Assembly (NCBI GenBank): GCA_030159075.1
Contig: BROG01000266.1
Location: 271,001 to 335,000 of the forward strand
DNA length: 64,000 bases
Direction of reading: 5' to 3'
Source of the DNA: Atrina japonica
Taxonomy: Eukaryota; Mollusca; Bivalvia; Pterioida; Pinnidae
Both the position numbers and the translations under genes were made by a program. The notes under the pieces were generated by a model that was not told the origin of the DNA, made no database searches, and worked only from the letters and a program-made list of their open reading frames with translations. Shown here piece after piece: positions 50,201 through 54,360 of this stretch. Each line of letters starts with the position of its first letter. Within the stretch, counting starts at the first letter, position 1.

Positions 50201-51424
50201 ATTTTATGGAGTTTTAAATTTCTGACTTGAGTGGTTTGTAGTTTTGTTTACATCTCAGATATTTGACTGACATGAAATAAAATGATGATGTGGTTTAGTT
50301 TGGTGTTGTTTAATCCATTTTGTATATCACTAGTAGACAGTGTTGTTTTGGGTTTTAAATCTAGTCAGTGTCAGTTTGCGCTATAAATCTTTTAGTCTCT
50401 GTGAGTAGGAACCCTGCTGGAACTTAACTCAATCATCCCGAAATACACATTTGGACTGGTCTTAGTCATTGATTTACAGAAGAGTCCATTGTTTTTCAGG
50501 GGTTGATGAGTTAAGCTGGTTAATTGAGGAAGTTTGACAGTTTACTTATAAAAGGCAGGTGGGCTTTTCCCAGTTATATTGTAACCAAGGTTTTGCCTTG
50601 GTCCATCTTTAAAAAATGGCTTCCACTGTTTAACTGAAAAAAAAAGTTGAATATGGCATTAAACACTATAAACTCATCAGCCCCTGAAAAACAAAGAACT
50701 CTGCTGTAAATCAATGACTAAGACCAGTCCAAATGTGTCTCTAGGGGTGAATGATTAAAAAAAAAATCTTTTGAAAATGACTGACTCTCGGTGGTATTGA
50801 TGTGGGTCAGCGGGAGTGCATGATGTGAGAGAAATCCTGTGTATCTTAATAGCCTGTTAACTCACCAACCCCTAAAGTCACATTTGAACCGGCCATTTCA
50901 AAGAATGGTTAAGTCCACTGTCAGAATTCAGGGGTGTATGATTTAGAATAAATTTTTTTTAATAATTTACATACAATAGAAACCTGTTCACTCCTGATTT
51001 ATGACAGTAGACCATACTATTTATTGATTTGGATGAGTCTAAATGTGACTGCAGGGGTCAATGAGGTAACAGAATTCTGTTTAGAATACAAACTCTGTTA
51101 AATAAATAAATACAGTAAAACTTGCTTTAGCAATCACCTGTGGAAGACCACCTGTCCCCAATAGTGCCATTTGTGTACAAATCGATCATGTATATAAAGA
51201 TCATCTCCCTATAAAGACTGGTTTTGTTGTGTCCGTAAGAGTTTCACTGTAACTCATTTGTATTTAATATGATATCTTTTTATCACCAGGAAAGGCACGA
51301 GGCATTAGAAAAAATGGGTGTGTCTGTTCAGACCTCTGGGATCAAAGTGGAAACAGGAAAACACTACCTGGTTAATCTTAATGCCGACCCCTCACTTAAT
51401 GAACTACTGGTATACTATCTAAAG
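3365..51424 (+). CDS. KIF13: Kinesin-3 family motor, KIF13 type, partial at both ends (9 exons)
   Basis: Plus-end-directed microtubule motor of the kinesin-3 family; KIF13 relatives (KIF13A/B, Drosophila Khc-73) carry vesicles and polarity cargo. CDS = join(3365..3457, 6017..6203, 6969..7056, 10474..10608, 44318..44430, 46812..46926, 47850..48062, 48774..48884, 51290..51424). All nine pieces have GT-AG borders and phases that join without a break, giving about 397 residues. Visible motor motifs are the P-loop GQTGSGKS, switch I NNESSRSH, switch II DLAGSE and [18 protein letters not shown]. The neck and the sequence SGIKV...[21 protein letters not shown], which leads into the FHA domain, separate KIF13 from KIF1 and KIF16. 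The N-terminal motor exons and everything after the start of the FHA domain are not in the window. A 33.7-kb intron hosts three antisense genes. I cannot tell 13A from 13B; invertebrates usually have one. Confidence 0.94.
3505..3840. repeat. 34-bp minisatellite just after a KIF13 exon
   Basis: Repeats of the type atgaggtccaggggattctt plus ggttgaccaagta, period about 34. The last three copies are near identical and the earlier ones degenerate. It begins about 50 bases after the donor at 3458. Confidence 0.8.
4109..4455. repeat. 124-bp tandem duplication, about 2.8 copies
   Basis: gtgtctggatttaaagatct starts at 4109 and 4233. The inner tataaagtcatccca appears at 4131, 4255 and 4372. The first two copies are virtually identical, so the duplication is recent; the third is diverged and joined by an A-rich run. 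Confidence 0.9.
4712..5634. mobile_element. 0.9-kb element with 34-bp terminal inverted repeats
   Basis: The left end 4712-4745 (ggccaagtaaaaaaatattt then ctggttctcagaca) is the inverted complement, with few mismatches, of 5601-5634 (tgtctgagaaccagaatatt then ttttttacatggcc). No transposase frame lies inside, so it is non-autonomous. Flanking sequences on both sides (ctctaaa and gcgctttaca words) look like an older repeat that was interrupted. Confidence 0.72.
6017..6203 (+). CDS. KIF13: KIF13 exon: P-loop end and central motor sheet
   Basis: Polypyrimidine tract and cag before 6017, donor GTAAGA after 6203. It completes the P-loop (SGKSYTMMG) and carries [33 protein letters not shown]. The 187 bases are in phase with both neighbours, the glycine codon GG|A being split by the following intron. 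Confidence 0.94.
6258..6410. mobile_element. Fold-back element, ACAGT-related (GACCACCTG type)
   Basis: Contains the words gagagatccactctcaaga, ttaagagaccacctgtcttg and agaccacatctcact, as at 15232-15416. Termini are worn. Confidence 0.4.
6809..6897. mobile_element. Small TTAA-type palindromic element (type 1)
   Basis: Runs from ttaactcatccaacccaga through atgacttagaccagtccaaa to gggggtgaatggttt. Other copies: 18088-18178, 27158-27248, 50669-50758 and, reversed, 46059-46149, 50424-50514, 61128-61218; worn or composite at 10228-10412, 15900-15978 and 50860-51068. Confidence 0.55.
6969..7056 (+). CDS. KIF13: KIF13 exon: LKVREH...GPYVDGLS segment
   Basis: Acceptor tttgtag before 6969, donor GTAAGT after 7056. 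It reads [20 protein letters not shown] then SMLAVSSFE, typical of the kinesin-3 motor core. 88 bases, leaving in phase 0. Confidence 0.93.
7943..9026 (+). mobile_element. 1.1-kb dispersed repeat with CTCACCTG/CAGGTGAG ends, split by a SINE
   Basis: The left end agctcacctgagccgaaggt followed by tcaagtgagct is itself a hairpin. The right end is caggtgagcg...ggcccatgggcctcttgtt. CTCACCTG on the left is the inverted complement of CAGGTGAG on the right. I recall this kind of repeat as very common in bivalve genomes. No coding frame. A SINE sits near its right end. Confidence 0.6.
8743..8988 (+). mobile_element. tRNA-derived SINE (family 1), full length, with 13-bp target-site duplication
   Basis: Head ggcctccgtggccgagtggt contains an A-box-like sequence, and ggttcgaatccc (8805-8816) is a B box; together they are the Pol III promoter of a tRNA-like head. 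The body has ggaaggtcggtggtctttac and tttctcctccaccaataaaa, and the A-rich tail ends in caaat repeats. cagttcaggtgag flanks both sides exactly (8730-8742 and 8989-9001), showing retrotransposition into the host repeat. Confidence 0.88.
9027..10473. other. KIF13 intron segment
   Basis: AT-rich intron sequence without a coding signal. A worn or composite type 1 TTAA-type element lies at 10228-10412 (atcaacccttgtggtcacat ... aggggttgatgag). Confidence 0.5.
10474..10608 (+). CDS. KIF13: KIF13 exon: switch I
   Basis: Acceptor tttttag before 10474, donor GTACGT after 10608; 45 codons, phase 0 at both ends. It contains [16 protein letters not shown] and [13 protein letters not shown] (switch I, nucleotide-sensing). 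The following intron is 33.7 kb long and begins almost at once with a tandem array (10718 on). Confidence 0.94.
10718..11915. repeat. 66-bp tandem array at the start of the large KIF13 intron
   Basis: About 18 copies, many intact and some cut, of a 66-base unit containing ggtacattgtaatcaggtct and gataactggcaatccaagta. The period is a multiple of three, so both strands show long false frames. The unit resembles the 3' domain of the family 1 SINE (compare ggtacattgtaaccaggttc at 17929). Confidence 0.93.
12643..12805. mobile_element. Fold-back element, ACAGT-type
   Basis: Ends are agtgaaacttgtacatg and gcaggttttactgta, inverted complements. The inside matches the elements at 14-172 and 51110-51252 (gtattggggacagcaaa, ggtctttatat). 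Confidence 0.6.
13468..13612. mobile_element. Fold-back element, ACAGT-type (TATAAAGGGCACCTG subfamily)
   Basis: Ends acaatcaaacctgtataaag and gacaagtttgactgtaatt are inverted complements. The inside matches 32570-32756 and 58423-58605 (gccattcaa, tgcctgttcccttga). Confidence 0.65.
13859..14170. mobile_element. Fold-back element with internal 20-bp expansion
   Basis: Starts acagtggaacaaccctcatg. About nine units of gaaagaccggccactctcat follow to 14060, so a piece of the element has been tandemly amplified. Confidence 0.6.
15232..15416. mobile_element. Fold-back element, ACAGT-type (GAGACCACCTG subfamily)
   Basis: Opens acactgtcttgagagaccac and closes tctcaaggcaggttccactg ta. The two ends pair as inverted complements. 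Confidence 0.6.
17298..17490. mobile_element. Fold-back element, ACAGT-type (ATATCG subfamily)
   Basis: Left end acagtgaaatcttgttatat and right end cataacgagattccactgtg are inverted complements; the interior has gatttgacataac words. Confidence 0.6.
17625..18030 (+). mobile_element. SINE (family 1) interrupted by a fold-back element
   Basis: SINE head ggctctatggccaagttgtt then agagcactgcgctttaaagc is followed at 17668 by a complete ACAGT-type element to about 17827. The SINE then resumes with atctctcacctctggccagc, gaaggccggtggtctcttcc, the 3' domain and an A-run. The insertion is therefore younger than the SINE. Confidence 0.8.
19675..19680 (-). promoter_or_regulatory. Possible polyadenylation signal of gene A
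   Basis: ATTAAA on the minus strand about 206 bases past the stop codon. It is a common variant of AATAAA; no canonical AATAAA was seen closer. Position is the only support. Confidence 0.25.
19886..24229 (-). CDS. Gene A: LRR-mucin single-pass membrane protein (1447 aa, intronless)
   Basis: Open from an ATG in good context (A at -3) to TAA with no intron. Residues 8-22 ([15 protein letters not shown]) look like a signal peptide. An LRRNT-like cap has Cys 35, 39, 42 and 55. About ten leucine-rich repeats lie at roughly 118-345 ([34 protein letters not shown]). An LRRCT cap has CCDC near 372-375 and Cys 397 and 419. Residues 420-1380 are a Thr/Ser-rich stalk, probably heavily O-glycosylated, with 22-residue tandem repeats in the second half. 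Residues 1382-1404 form a membrane helix ([19 protein letters not shown]), followed by a 43-residue basic cytoplasmic tail. The order signal, LRR, mucin stalk, membrane helix, short tail matches vertebrate GPIb-alpha in plan, not evident homology. A receptor or adhesion role is inferred. It lies antisense in the large KIF13 intron. Confidence 0.9.
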   Translation of the reverse strand: MSQGEKYRIVTIIIFVNSMFTISQHGQVYGMTDNCPQKCTICGFDNDGALINATCKDISISEFPSSIQILHLSDGTDKIPLGFLKDIFFLHIEDLREISLNNYEINLLWGSPFINNTELKVIDLQKNKISHLKNAYFLGPHSVEILKLDGNLISRIRDGTFQNMTSLIELHLAGNQLTELTETMFLGLSGLKILDLTYNQIDQIHPDAFKPLVSIEKINLRYNKIIKLPTMLFSGLHMLQTINFNRNKLLNIDNVIINGTSLTLLDLSFNQLSRIPSSVLRSISRADLNVILTANKIKQIFDDDLRNVTLNKLELNSNQMTFILPHSFQNFKFKILNLENNELMTLPGAMQTSFMTFYQQHATVKLYRNLWCCDCNILWLAKYLDNYTKETSREPICTSPGQFKDMEIRNVANSLNTRCQTTTVPPTTTMLPQSSAEVATSSTTDDLTATTVNGQPAVTTTKQLTSELTTDNSQHSLETTEFSSEKASISINSLPSMTTTNLLNLDLTTVNSQKGTTESSSEMASTSVNSLSSMTTNNLLNLDLTTVNSQKGTTESSSEMITDEVTELATNIFTKFQTSELRTTPVNNQPPLTTTKILTSELTNEISKDQTSLAISSFPASESVTSTINNQTSAETTESTTEMMTSTVNNQLSLTTNKTPAENTNFPATESITTTENSQSLLTTNKIPDSYTSTENTEFSTTRLTTNKNPQSVTTELKSQTSTEISETLTTELLTTTNNQHLVEITESSPSEMTTVHVDSHQSTTVNIDSLLSTTTTEYPPSEMMSSKTKSHSLMTEKSPTTESNLNTMETIVESTVAEMTSTDNLLYKTSMESLQPEFITSKTDSQSTDGVTTKYITPVLSSLAVTDESQTAELTSSIISHQISTTGTTDSTISMTTASYVENKSSAEITVRTPTPELTTSSEYTISITESQTTTGEPVKTTTSESPTIITESQTTTGEPVKTTTSESPTIITESQTTTGEPVKTTTSESPTIITESQTTTGEPAKPTTSESPTIITESQTQAVPVKTTQPESTTLITESQTSQAVPVKTTQPESTLITESQTSQAVPVKSTSLITESQTSQAVPVKMTHPESTTLITESQTSQAVPVKTTQPESTTLITESQTTQAVPVKTNHPESISLITESQTSQAVPVKTTQPESTTLITESQTTQAVPVKTTQSESTTLITESQTTQAVPVKMTQPETTTLITESQTTQAVPVKMTQPESTTLITKSQTSQAVPVKTTKPQSTTSLTDSQTSQNVPVPSSVLTTSMTLSGSKTSLVSTSSMASHNAPTANEHSSSESTIPSTSARPNLSTKTNQITTEPVVTTGGSKPMTTKTINLNKPVANDNKTTTNNHAPSNTSLYAQPIKQTKNNDTGSNTNIIVGAILGLVAIIAVSAGILIMQNRKRLAKVSDSFQSHKSRYMIRMPEQDLGEAKAVFKFPKEIQ
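20455..21460 (-). repeat. 66-bp coding tandem repeat in gene A
   Basis: About 16 units of 66 bases (22 residues). Four copies are of type [20 protein letters not shown] and about twelve of type [20 protein letters not shown]. Some units are shortened by whole codons, so the frame is always kept. Such arrays usually vary in copy number between alleles. Confidence 0.92.
25933..26218 (+). mobile_element. tRNA-derived SINE (family 2), full length, with target-site duplication
   Basis: Head gccggcctggctcagtcggt with an A box, and gagttcgagtccc as B box; the anticodon-like loop reads CTCTGGA. The body has tttcagatgagacagtaaaa, ggccgtaagtgccgagcata and a (caaa)n tail. actagtaaccaga at 25920-25932 is repeated with one change at 26219-26231. 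Confidence 0.85.
27158..27248. mobile_element. Small TTAA-type palindromic element (type 1), well preserved
   Basis: gttcactcatcaacccctga at the left pairs with taggggtgaatgagttaa at the right. The centre is atgacttagaccagtccaaa. Confidence 0.6.
27943..28110. mobile_element. Fold-back element, ACAGT-type, inverted
   Basis: Reverse-strand relative of 32570-32756: aactgtcaaactcatctataa at one end and gcaagtttgaatataat at the other, with gggaacaggcaaaag inside. Confidence 0.55.
28803..28880 (+). mobile_element. Worn tRNA-like SINE head
   Basis: agcacagttggtaacagcgt resembles an A box region and gggtttgattcc a B box. The body is not recognisable. Confidence 0.4.
29133..29138 (-). promoter_or_regulatory. 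Possible polyadenylation signal of gene B
   Basis: AATAAA on the minus strand (TTTATT on +), about 170 bases past the gene B stop codon. Confidence 0.35.
29310..30170 (-). CDS. Gene B: small single-pass membrane protein with acidic tyrosine-motif tail
   Basis: 286 residues if translation starts at the ATG at 30170-30168, the first Met in the frame; the frame is open 60 bases further but only from TTG. The N-terminus is short and Thr/Ser-rich ([17 protein letters not shown]), with no cleavable signal. A strong membrane helix follows (residues about 18-43, [20 protein letters not shown]), then Lys-rich HKKMNK and KKIQKKKAK, so the tail should be cytoplasmic (type III). The tail is hydrophilic, acidic in places ([13 protein letters not shown]) and contains GYINQ (a YxN motif) and DKYVEL (YxxL). 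I recognise no family. It is antisense in the KIF13 intron between genes A and C. An upstream exon cannot be excluded, which would change the N-terminus. Confidence 0.68.
   Translation of the reverse strand: MTSVQDPVINTSASATQVTSAVVIVSVLVVLVLLNIILYVIIHKKMNKCLENLRKKIQKKKAKVPKVTVMTVKPVKTEHNESGYINQNRDKYVELSETESGPEEEEDPERLGIDKGDGICIQNTDILEGKQRGNNIVEIHENVNNDKNIERNFQLNQSTGDNIHSEIQNTENLTCQEKLHQNSQNKSGKPVKGELVMLAEGDYTSKDQNNQKRKMGKSLRENCSTDTQGVSVKDKNDGKIWPKCENNSESMTVTMPVLQEMPLQEFQEYTSADVTCPDNKESEHKV
31731..31768. repeat. (AG)n microsatellite
   Basis: Uninterrupted AG dinucleotides, about 19 units; a 28-base T run lies 110 bases upstream. Confidence 0.95.
32570..32756. mobile_element. Fold-back element, ACAGT-type (TATAAAGGCCACCTG subfamily)
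   Basis: Left end agtcaaacctgcattaaagg, right end atagacatttttgactgtaa. Inside: ctgtataaaaggcacctgtc and tgcctgttcccttgagtgg. Confidence 0.65.
33331..33336 (-). promoter_or_regulatory. Possible polyadenylation signal of gene C
   Basis: AATAAA on the minus strand (TTTATT on +), about 153 bases past the gene C stop codon. Confidence 0.35.
33489..38776 (-). CDS. Gene C exon 2: repeats, membrane helix, tail
   Basis: The acceptor is a pyrimidine tract ending TTTTTGCAG on the minus strand just above 38776. Reading starts [18 protein letters not shown] and ends at TGA at 33491-33489. Length is 5288 bases = 2 + 1762 codons, so the net frame is kept. The frame is open 38776-38085 and again from about 37967 to the stop. 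Between these a 104-base section is out of frame by the compensating indels. Confidence 0.85.
33489..40630 (-). CDS. Gene C: large repeat-rich type I membrane protein (two coding exons, ~1811 aa)
   Basis: CDS = join of 40630..40483 and 38776..33489 (minus strand), GT-AG intron, phase 1 at the junction. The first exon gives a signal peptide. The rest is mostly low complexity: about 20 units of a 20-residue repeat ([20 protein letters not shown]) at residues ~130-560; DNRLSQTT repeats; an Asn/Trp/Gly/Pro-rich stretch with 17-residue units ([17 protein letters not shown]) at ~690-955; and a run of [11 protein letters not shown] near 1025-1055. A less repetitive region follows, then a membrane helix at ~1700-1725 ([20 protein letters not shown]) and a basic-to-acidic tail ending NSPTVIVH. 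Exon 2 is a whole number of codons, but a +2/-2 indel pair (38143-38145 and 38039/38040) shifts about 104 bases and creates a stop at 38082. Function unknown; a secreted-surface or matrix role is a guess from composition. Confidence 0.85.
36060..36840 (-). repeat. 51-bp coding tandem repeat in gene C (Asn/Trp-rich)
   Basis: Units of 51 bases, 17 residues, [17 protein letters not shown], clearest between 36110 and 36480 (about seven copies). They decay towards 36840 into spaced NWNGP and WNDP motifs. Asn/Gly-rich repeats occur in some molluscan matrix proteins, but the sequence itself does not establish such a role. Confidence 0.88.
37235..38535 (-). repeat. 60-bp coding tandem repeat in gene C
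   Basis: About 20 units of 60 bases, 20 residues each, consensus [20 protein letters not shown] with I/V, N/D, K/N and G/S changes. A larger block of about 240 bases is duplicated: 37700-37905 recurs at about 37940-38145, and the second copy carries the -2 and +2 indels. The opposite strand is open by chance over most of the array. Confidence 0.92.
38840..38915. repeat. (CT)n microsatellite
   Basis: Continuous CT dinucleotides over about 75 bases, about 60 bases from the gene C exon 2 acceptor. On the gene C strand it is a purine (GA) run. Confidence 0.95.
39003..39041. repeat. (CA)n microsatellite
   Basis: About 19 uninterrupted CA units. Confidence 0.95.
39905..40210. repeat. 60-bp tandem repeat in gene C intron
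   Basis: agatatggtgatctttaag begins at 39926 and 39986, then recurs at the same spacing with changes. Units also contain ttttctaaaacatagtgatc. About five copies, degenerating to the right. Confidence 0.85.
40257..40458. mobile_element. Fold-back element, ACAGT-type (TACCACC subfamily)
   Basis: Ends tacagtggaactttacctaa and atagcgaggttccactttac are inverted complements. Related to 45846-46035 and to the outer element at 58391-58640. Confidence 0.6.
40483..40630 (-). CDS. Gene C exon 1: start codon and signal peptide
   Basis: ATG at 40630-40628 in strong context (A at -3, G at +4), too short for a long ORF by itself. It encodes [20 protein letters not shown] then [19 protein letters not shown] and [10 protein letters not shown]. 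Residues 11-27 are hydrophobic, as in a signal peptide with cleavage near NTSG. The donor GTGAGG follows base 40483, leaving one base (phase 1) that completes GGC with exon 2 (FFA-G-NFRP). Confidence 0.8.
42981..43052 (+). mobile_element. tRNA-like SINE head next to a tandem array
   Basis: gtggtgctctagagagcatt then tgactgaccagtcaaaggtc and the B box ggggttgattcc. The expected SINE body is replaced directly by the array at 43053. Confidence 0.5.
43053..43615. repeat. Tandem array of about 53- and 73-bp units
   Basis: Alternating long and short units. All contain cttcctcacatgtttgtt, cccagagtaaaacaaccacc and att. Long units add tattttacaaatcaataggt. Roughly nine copies; the last is diverged. 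Confidence 0.88.
43977..44161. mobile_element. Fold-back element, ACAGT-type, with best-preserved ends
   Basis: tacagtaaaacctgctatag at the left and tatatacaggtttcactgta at the right are inverted complements. The interior repeats ctgtataagg and tataaaggccag words. It ends about 155 bases before the switch II exon. Confidence 0.7.
44318..44430 (+). CDS. KIF13: KIF13 exon: switch II
   Basis: Acceptor atttcag before 44318, donor GTACGT after 44430; 113 bases, leaving in phase 2. It reads [20 protein letters not shown] then [24 protein letters not shown] is switch II. It joins in frame to the exon ending at 10608 (DLSSG / ISGEK, as in KIF13), so the 33.7-kb gap is a genuine intron of one gene. 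Confidence 0.94.
44690..44840 (-). mobile_element. SINE family 1, reversed, 3' part only
   Basis: taacgccacactcaacaatt, ttcagttatattgtggcagc and gtaaactggcaaagtttctc are the reversed 3' domain; the tRNA-like head is missing. Confidence 0.7.
45330..45515 (+). mobile_element. SINE family 2, head missing
   Basis: Shares gagacagtaaaaaccg, ggccgtaagtgccgagcata, tgaagcccttcac and ttcttgagtgggacgc with the full copy at 25933-26218. Confidence 0.75.
45846..46035. mobile_element. Fold-back element, ACAGT-related
   Basis: caatggaatctcgcctaaag at the left and aatagcaaggttccagcat at the right; same subfamily as 40257-40458 (aagagaccacc, ttttagtaagtcagt). Confidence 0.5.
46059..46149. mobile_element. 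Small TTAA-type palindromic element (type 1), reversed
   Basis: ttaactcattttcctctaaa to caggggttgatgtgttaa, with ggcctaagtcattgatttac inside. Confidence 0.55.
46388..46565 (-). mobile_element. SINE family 1, reversed
   Basis: tttacgccacactcaacaat, ttcagttatatggtagcgac, gcagattttctcacaaaaaa and a worn B box complement (gtcgaacctg). Confidence 0.7.
46812..46926 (+). CDS. KIF13: KIF13 exon: K-loop and [11 protein letters not shown]
   Basis: Acceptor ttttag before 46812, donor GTAAAC after 46926; one base completes the split lysine codon, then 38 codons. It reads [20 protein letters not shown] then [18 protein letters not shown]. The lysine run (EKKKKEK) sits where kinesin-3 motors have their K-loop, which binds the acidic tubulin tail. 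Long TG and TA microsatellites start about 50 bases downstream. Confidence 0.94.
46976..47032. repeat. (TG)n microsatellite
   Basis: About 28 TG units, beginning 50 bases after a KIF13 donor site. Confidence 0.95.
47135..47247. repeat. (TA)n microsatellite
   Basis: About 110 bases of TA with one tatacatgta interruption near 47153-47160. Confidence 0.95.
47850..48062 (+). CDS. KIF13: KIF13 exon: end of motor, neck linker and neck helix
   Basis: Acceptor tacag before 47850, donor GTATGC after 48062; 71 codons, phase 0. It reads [40 protein letters not shown] and [20 protein letters not shown], then [11 protein letters not shown]. This closes the catalytic core and gives the neck region with a short heptad-like helix. 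Confidence 0.95.
48063..48773. other. KIF13 intron
   Basis: 700 bases of AT-rich intron with no repeat or coding signal that I recognise. Confidence 0.5.
48774..48884 (+). CDS. KIF13: KIF13 exon: neck coil
   Basis: Acceptor aaacag before 48774, donor GTTTGT after 48884; 37 codons, phase 0. It reads [20 protein letters not shown] then [17 protein letters not shown]. The L..RL.ESEKLI.EMT.TWEEKL pattern is specific to kinesin-3 neck coils and closest to KIF13. Confidence 0.93.
48988..49197 (+). mobile_element. SINE family 1
   Basis: ggaggcctccatggccgagt, then ctctcacttctggtctgcgc, B box remnant gcaggttcaagcc, and 3' domain catataactgaaaaattgtt. Preceded directly by an inverted 3' scrap (48935-48985). 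Confidence 0.75.
50424..50514. mobile_element. Small TTAA-type palindromic element (type 1), reversed
   Basis: ttaactcaatcatcccgaaa at the left and tcaggggttgatgagttaa at the right, with tcttagtcattgatttacag inside. Confidence 0.6.
50520..50670 (+). mobile_element. SINE family 1, head missing
   Basis: aggcaggtgggcttttccca, ttatattgtaaccaaggttt and aaagttgaatatggcattaa match the 3' half of the full SINE. It is flanked by two type 1 TTAA-type elements. Confidence 0.65.
51110..51252. mobile_element. Fold-back element, ACAGT-type, inverted
   Basis: tacagtaaaacttgctttag to agagtttcactgtaact; reverse complement of the 12643-12805 subfamily (cctgtccccaatagtg, tgtgtacaaatcgatc). It ends about 40 bases before the FHA exon. 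Confidence 0.65.
51290..51424 (+). CDS. KIF13: KIF13 exon: lead-in and first strand of the FHA domain
   Basis: Acceptor tcaccag before 51290, donor GTATGG after 51424; 45 codons, phase 0. It reads [20 protein letters not shown], then [20 protein letters not shown] and VYYLK. The next exon should begin with the FHA strand equivalent to (E/D)HT..G in KIF13; I did not find it in the remaining 12.5 kb. Confidence 0.93.
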
Positions 51425-52799
51425 GTATGGACTCTTATTGTACTCTATCTTATATTGTAAATGTGGATATTTCCGTATATATTTTACTGTAGTATTCTTT
51501 CTATCCCTGTCTCTGTTTGTCTCCGTTTTTCTTTGTTTCTCTTGATTGCTGCATGCCAAGTTTTGTGAAAAATAAAGTTATATCTACATATATAAAGTAA
51601 GCTGTAGATGAAATATTATAAAGTATTAAATTAAGGTAAGAATATCTGGTTTACTTAAATACAACAACATCATTTGATGAAAGTAGGCTTTGACTGTGTC
51701 ATTGTCTGAGATATATATATATTATATATTTTGGTTGTCACTTTCATTAGTGTAAATCCAGGAATTTTCATGTGACTTTATTTTCATGATACACAAGTTC
51801 TGAATTTATTCACGAGATGATATTTTCAAGATTTTGAATGCCCATATCCTCAAACTGTATTCATACTTCATTATGCGATAGTTTAATTTTAGCGAGTGAG
51901 AGCTCTCGCAAATTTACGCATAAATATATTTAATGTGAATAAAACTGGATTTACAGTAATCAAACACATGCCATAATTAGATGCACTTTGTAATTGTAAA
52001 CAGCAAACATTTCAATTTTCTTATCTTTAAGCAAATTGCTAATTGCTTTTAGCAAGTTGCAGGATTCTAGTATTTGATTGTTGATCTTATCAAATTCAAA
52101 TGTACTGTTAAAGGTAAGTAAAGTTTTTCCCGACTCAGGTTCTTTTGGTGTGTTTTAAAGATGGACAACAAGAAATATAACTTTTTGACCAGCTTACATC
52201 AAATGACCGTAGTGTTATTGTTGCTCTGCAACTGGTTGCCATGGCGAAACTATACAGGTGTGATATTGAAAAATATACCAGGTCCATGTACTGGAGATAA
52301 AAATTACAAAAATATCAATAAGACAATGTAGCTTCAGTACATTCAATATTTCATGAGAAATTAGTTTGGAAAATCTGGTTTGCTCTCACCATTGATAACT
52401 ATGTCATCTTTATTGAACCAAAATTTGTAATATTGTCAAAGTAGCATCTGATATTTTAAAGTCCACCAGATAGCCAACAATCTGAGAGGATTGGTGAATC
52501 AGTACATATCCCCTGTGAAACCATCAATAAGTTAATTCTGAGCAATAACCAAACCTTAACCAGAACCTCAACTGGCCTGGCAGGCTGTGGTATTGATAGG
52601 TATAGACAAAGTCTACAGTTCCCTTTGTAACAACAGTGAGGGACTTAGATAGGATAGGTTTGATACACTCTTACTTACCTACCAAAATATTTCCAACTAG
52701 AATATTATTGGTTTTAGAGATTATGCAGTTCTCATTTTCATGACCACACCCATAAAACAAACAAAAACATTTGAAATTAAAGAAGAATTATACAAAACA

Positions 52800-53345
52800 A
52801 AACAACAACATCAACAACAACAACACCATCAACAACAGCATAACAACAGCATCATCAACAACAACAGCATCAACAAGAGCTCAACAACATGATCAACAAC
52901 AACAGCAACATCAGCATCAACAACAACATCAATAACAACAACAACAACAACAATATCAATAACAGCATCATGAACAACAATATCAACAAAATAACAGCTC
53001 AATAACAACAACAACACCAACAACAACACCAACAACAACAACAGCATCAACAACAATATCAACAGCATGAACAACAACATAATAAACAACAACAACAATA
53101 ACAAGAACTCAACAACACCAACATCAACAATAATGTTAACAACAACCACAGCATCATCAACAGTAATAACGACATCAATAACAATAACAACAACAACAGC
53201 ATCATGAACAACAATATCAACAATAACAGCATCAATAATGTCAACAACAATAACAGCATCAACAGCAATATCAACAAGAATAACAGCATCATCAACAACA
53301 ACTGCATCAACAACATCAGCATCAACAAAAGTATCAACATCAACA
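52800..53345. repeat. Trinucleotide-rich tract (CAA/ATC/AGC)
   Basis: Mixed AAC, ATC and AGC triplets such as aacaacagcatcaacaacaa for about 545 bases. Frames on either strand read as Asn/Ser/Ile or Leu/Met/Val strings and are not genes. Confidence 0.92.
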
Positions 53346-54169
53346 AAAGAAAACCAAAATCATATCCACAGGGTGAGAAAAGAAAATTGAAAAATCACTC
53401 ATCTTGTGGGATAAGTGATTTTGAAAACCTCTCATCCCTTGACACCTTCAACTTGTCCCAATATTTTTATTAACTTTTATGGAACCATTAAGACTAACTA
53501 TTTCACTGATATAGGACTGATAATTAATTAAAATTGCTGTAAAAGATTTTGAAAGTGTCATGTTCATGGAAAGTTTTAGTGGCGCATAAGATGTTATAGA
53601 TCTAGAAGAAAAATTACTCGTCACTGGGGACAAGTAACCATTTCTGACTACTTGTCCCAAAGCCATTTTCACCCTTCCAGGATGAGTACATTTTTCTAGC
53701 CCTGTATAATCCAGAAACCTTAACAGGTTGGGTCAAACAAATGATTTTTTATTGATGGCCGTATATTGATTAGAGTTAATCCCCAGTATTAGGTGTCTTG
53801 TTATATTCTCACTTACTTTTCATCATTGACAACATTTTATCCTCGACACATTACTTGATTATGATTGGGCTACTTGTTGATGTCGCGCACAAAGTGAAAG
53901 TTAGTTAATTTTACATTCTCACAGGAGATTACTAATAAGGGTCGTACTGTTGTCCATCGGTAGGTCTGGAACTTGTCATTTCCTGTTTAATCAAGTCGGT
54001 AATTAGTTAGTTGAATAGTGTTCTACTACAAGTGATAGAAAAATGTATTAACTGAAGTTTGGAGAAATAACGTAAAAATAGCAAAAATTTGTAAACAACT
54101 TGAAGGAAATGTTATAGATATAATGTACAGTGGAAACCACGACATAATGCACACAATTTCTATTGAATA

Positions 54170-54360
54170 CAGTAGAACTTCATTATACGGCCGCCATTTG
54201 TTCAGCCCAAATTTGGCATTATAAAGGGGTTTGACGATAGGTTGAGGGAAGCCTTAAATGAAATTACCTTTGCAGAGGGAAAATTCGACTTTTAAAAGTT
54301 GTAGTGTAAAATGAAGTAGCAAATGAAGCAAGGGACTGTTATAGAGGTTTTATTGTATGA
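54170..54360. mobile_element. Fold-back element, ACAGT-type
   Basis: tacagtagaacttcattata to atagaggttttattgtatga. Matches 1279-1450 inverted. Confidence 0.55.

Larger units (their letters stand above)
48885..51289. other. KIF13 intron between neck coil and FHA exons
   Basis: Contains a reversed SINE 3' scrap (48935-48985), a family 1 SINE (48988-49197), a headless SINE (50520-50670), three TTAA-type copies (50424-50514, 50669-50758, composite 50860-51068) and a fold-back element (51110-51252). No exon. Confidence 0.65.

Noticed and set aside
52829..53473. Leu/Met- or Asn/Ser-rich frames
   Set aside because: Low-complexity translations of the CAA/ATC tract.
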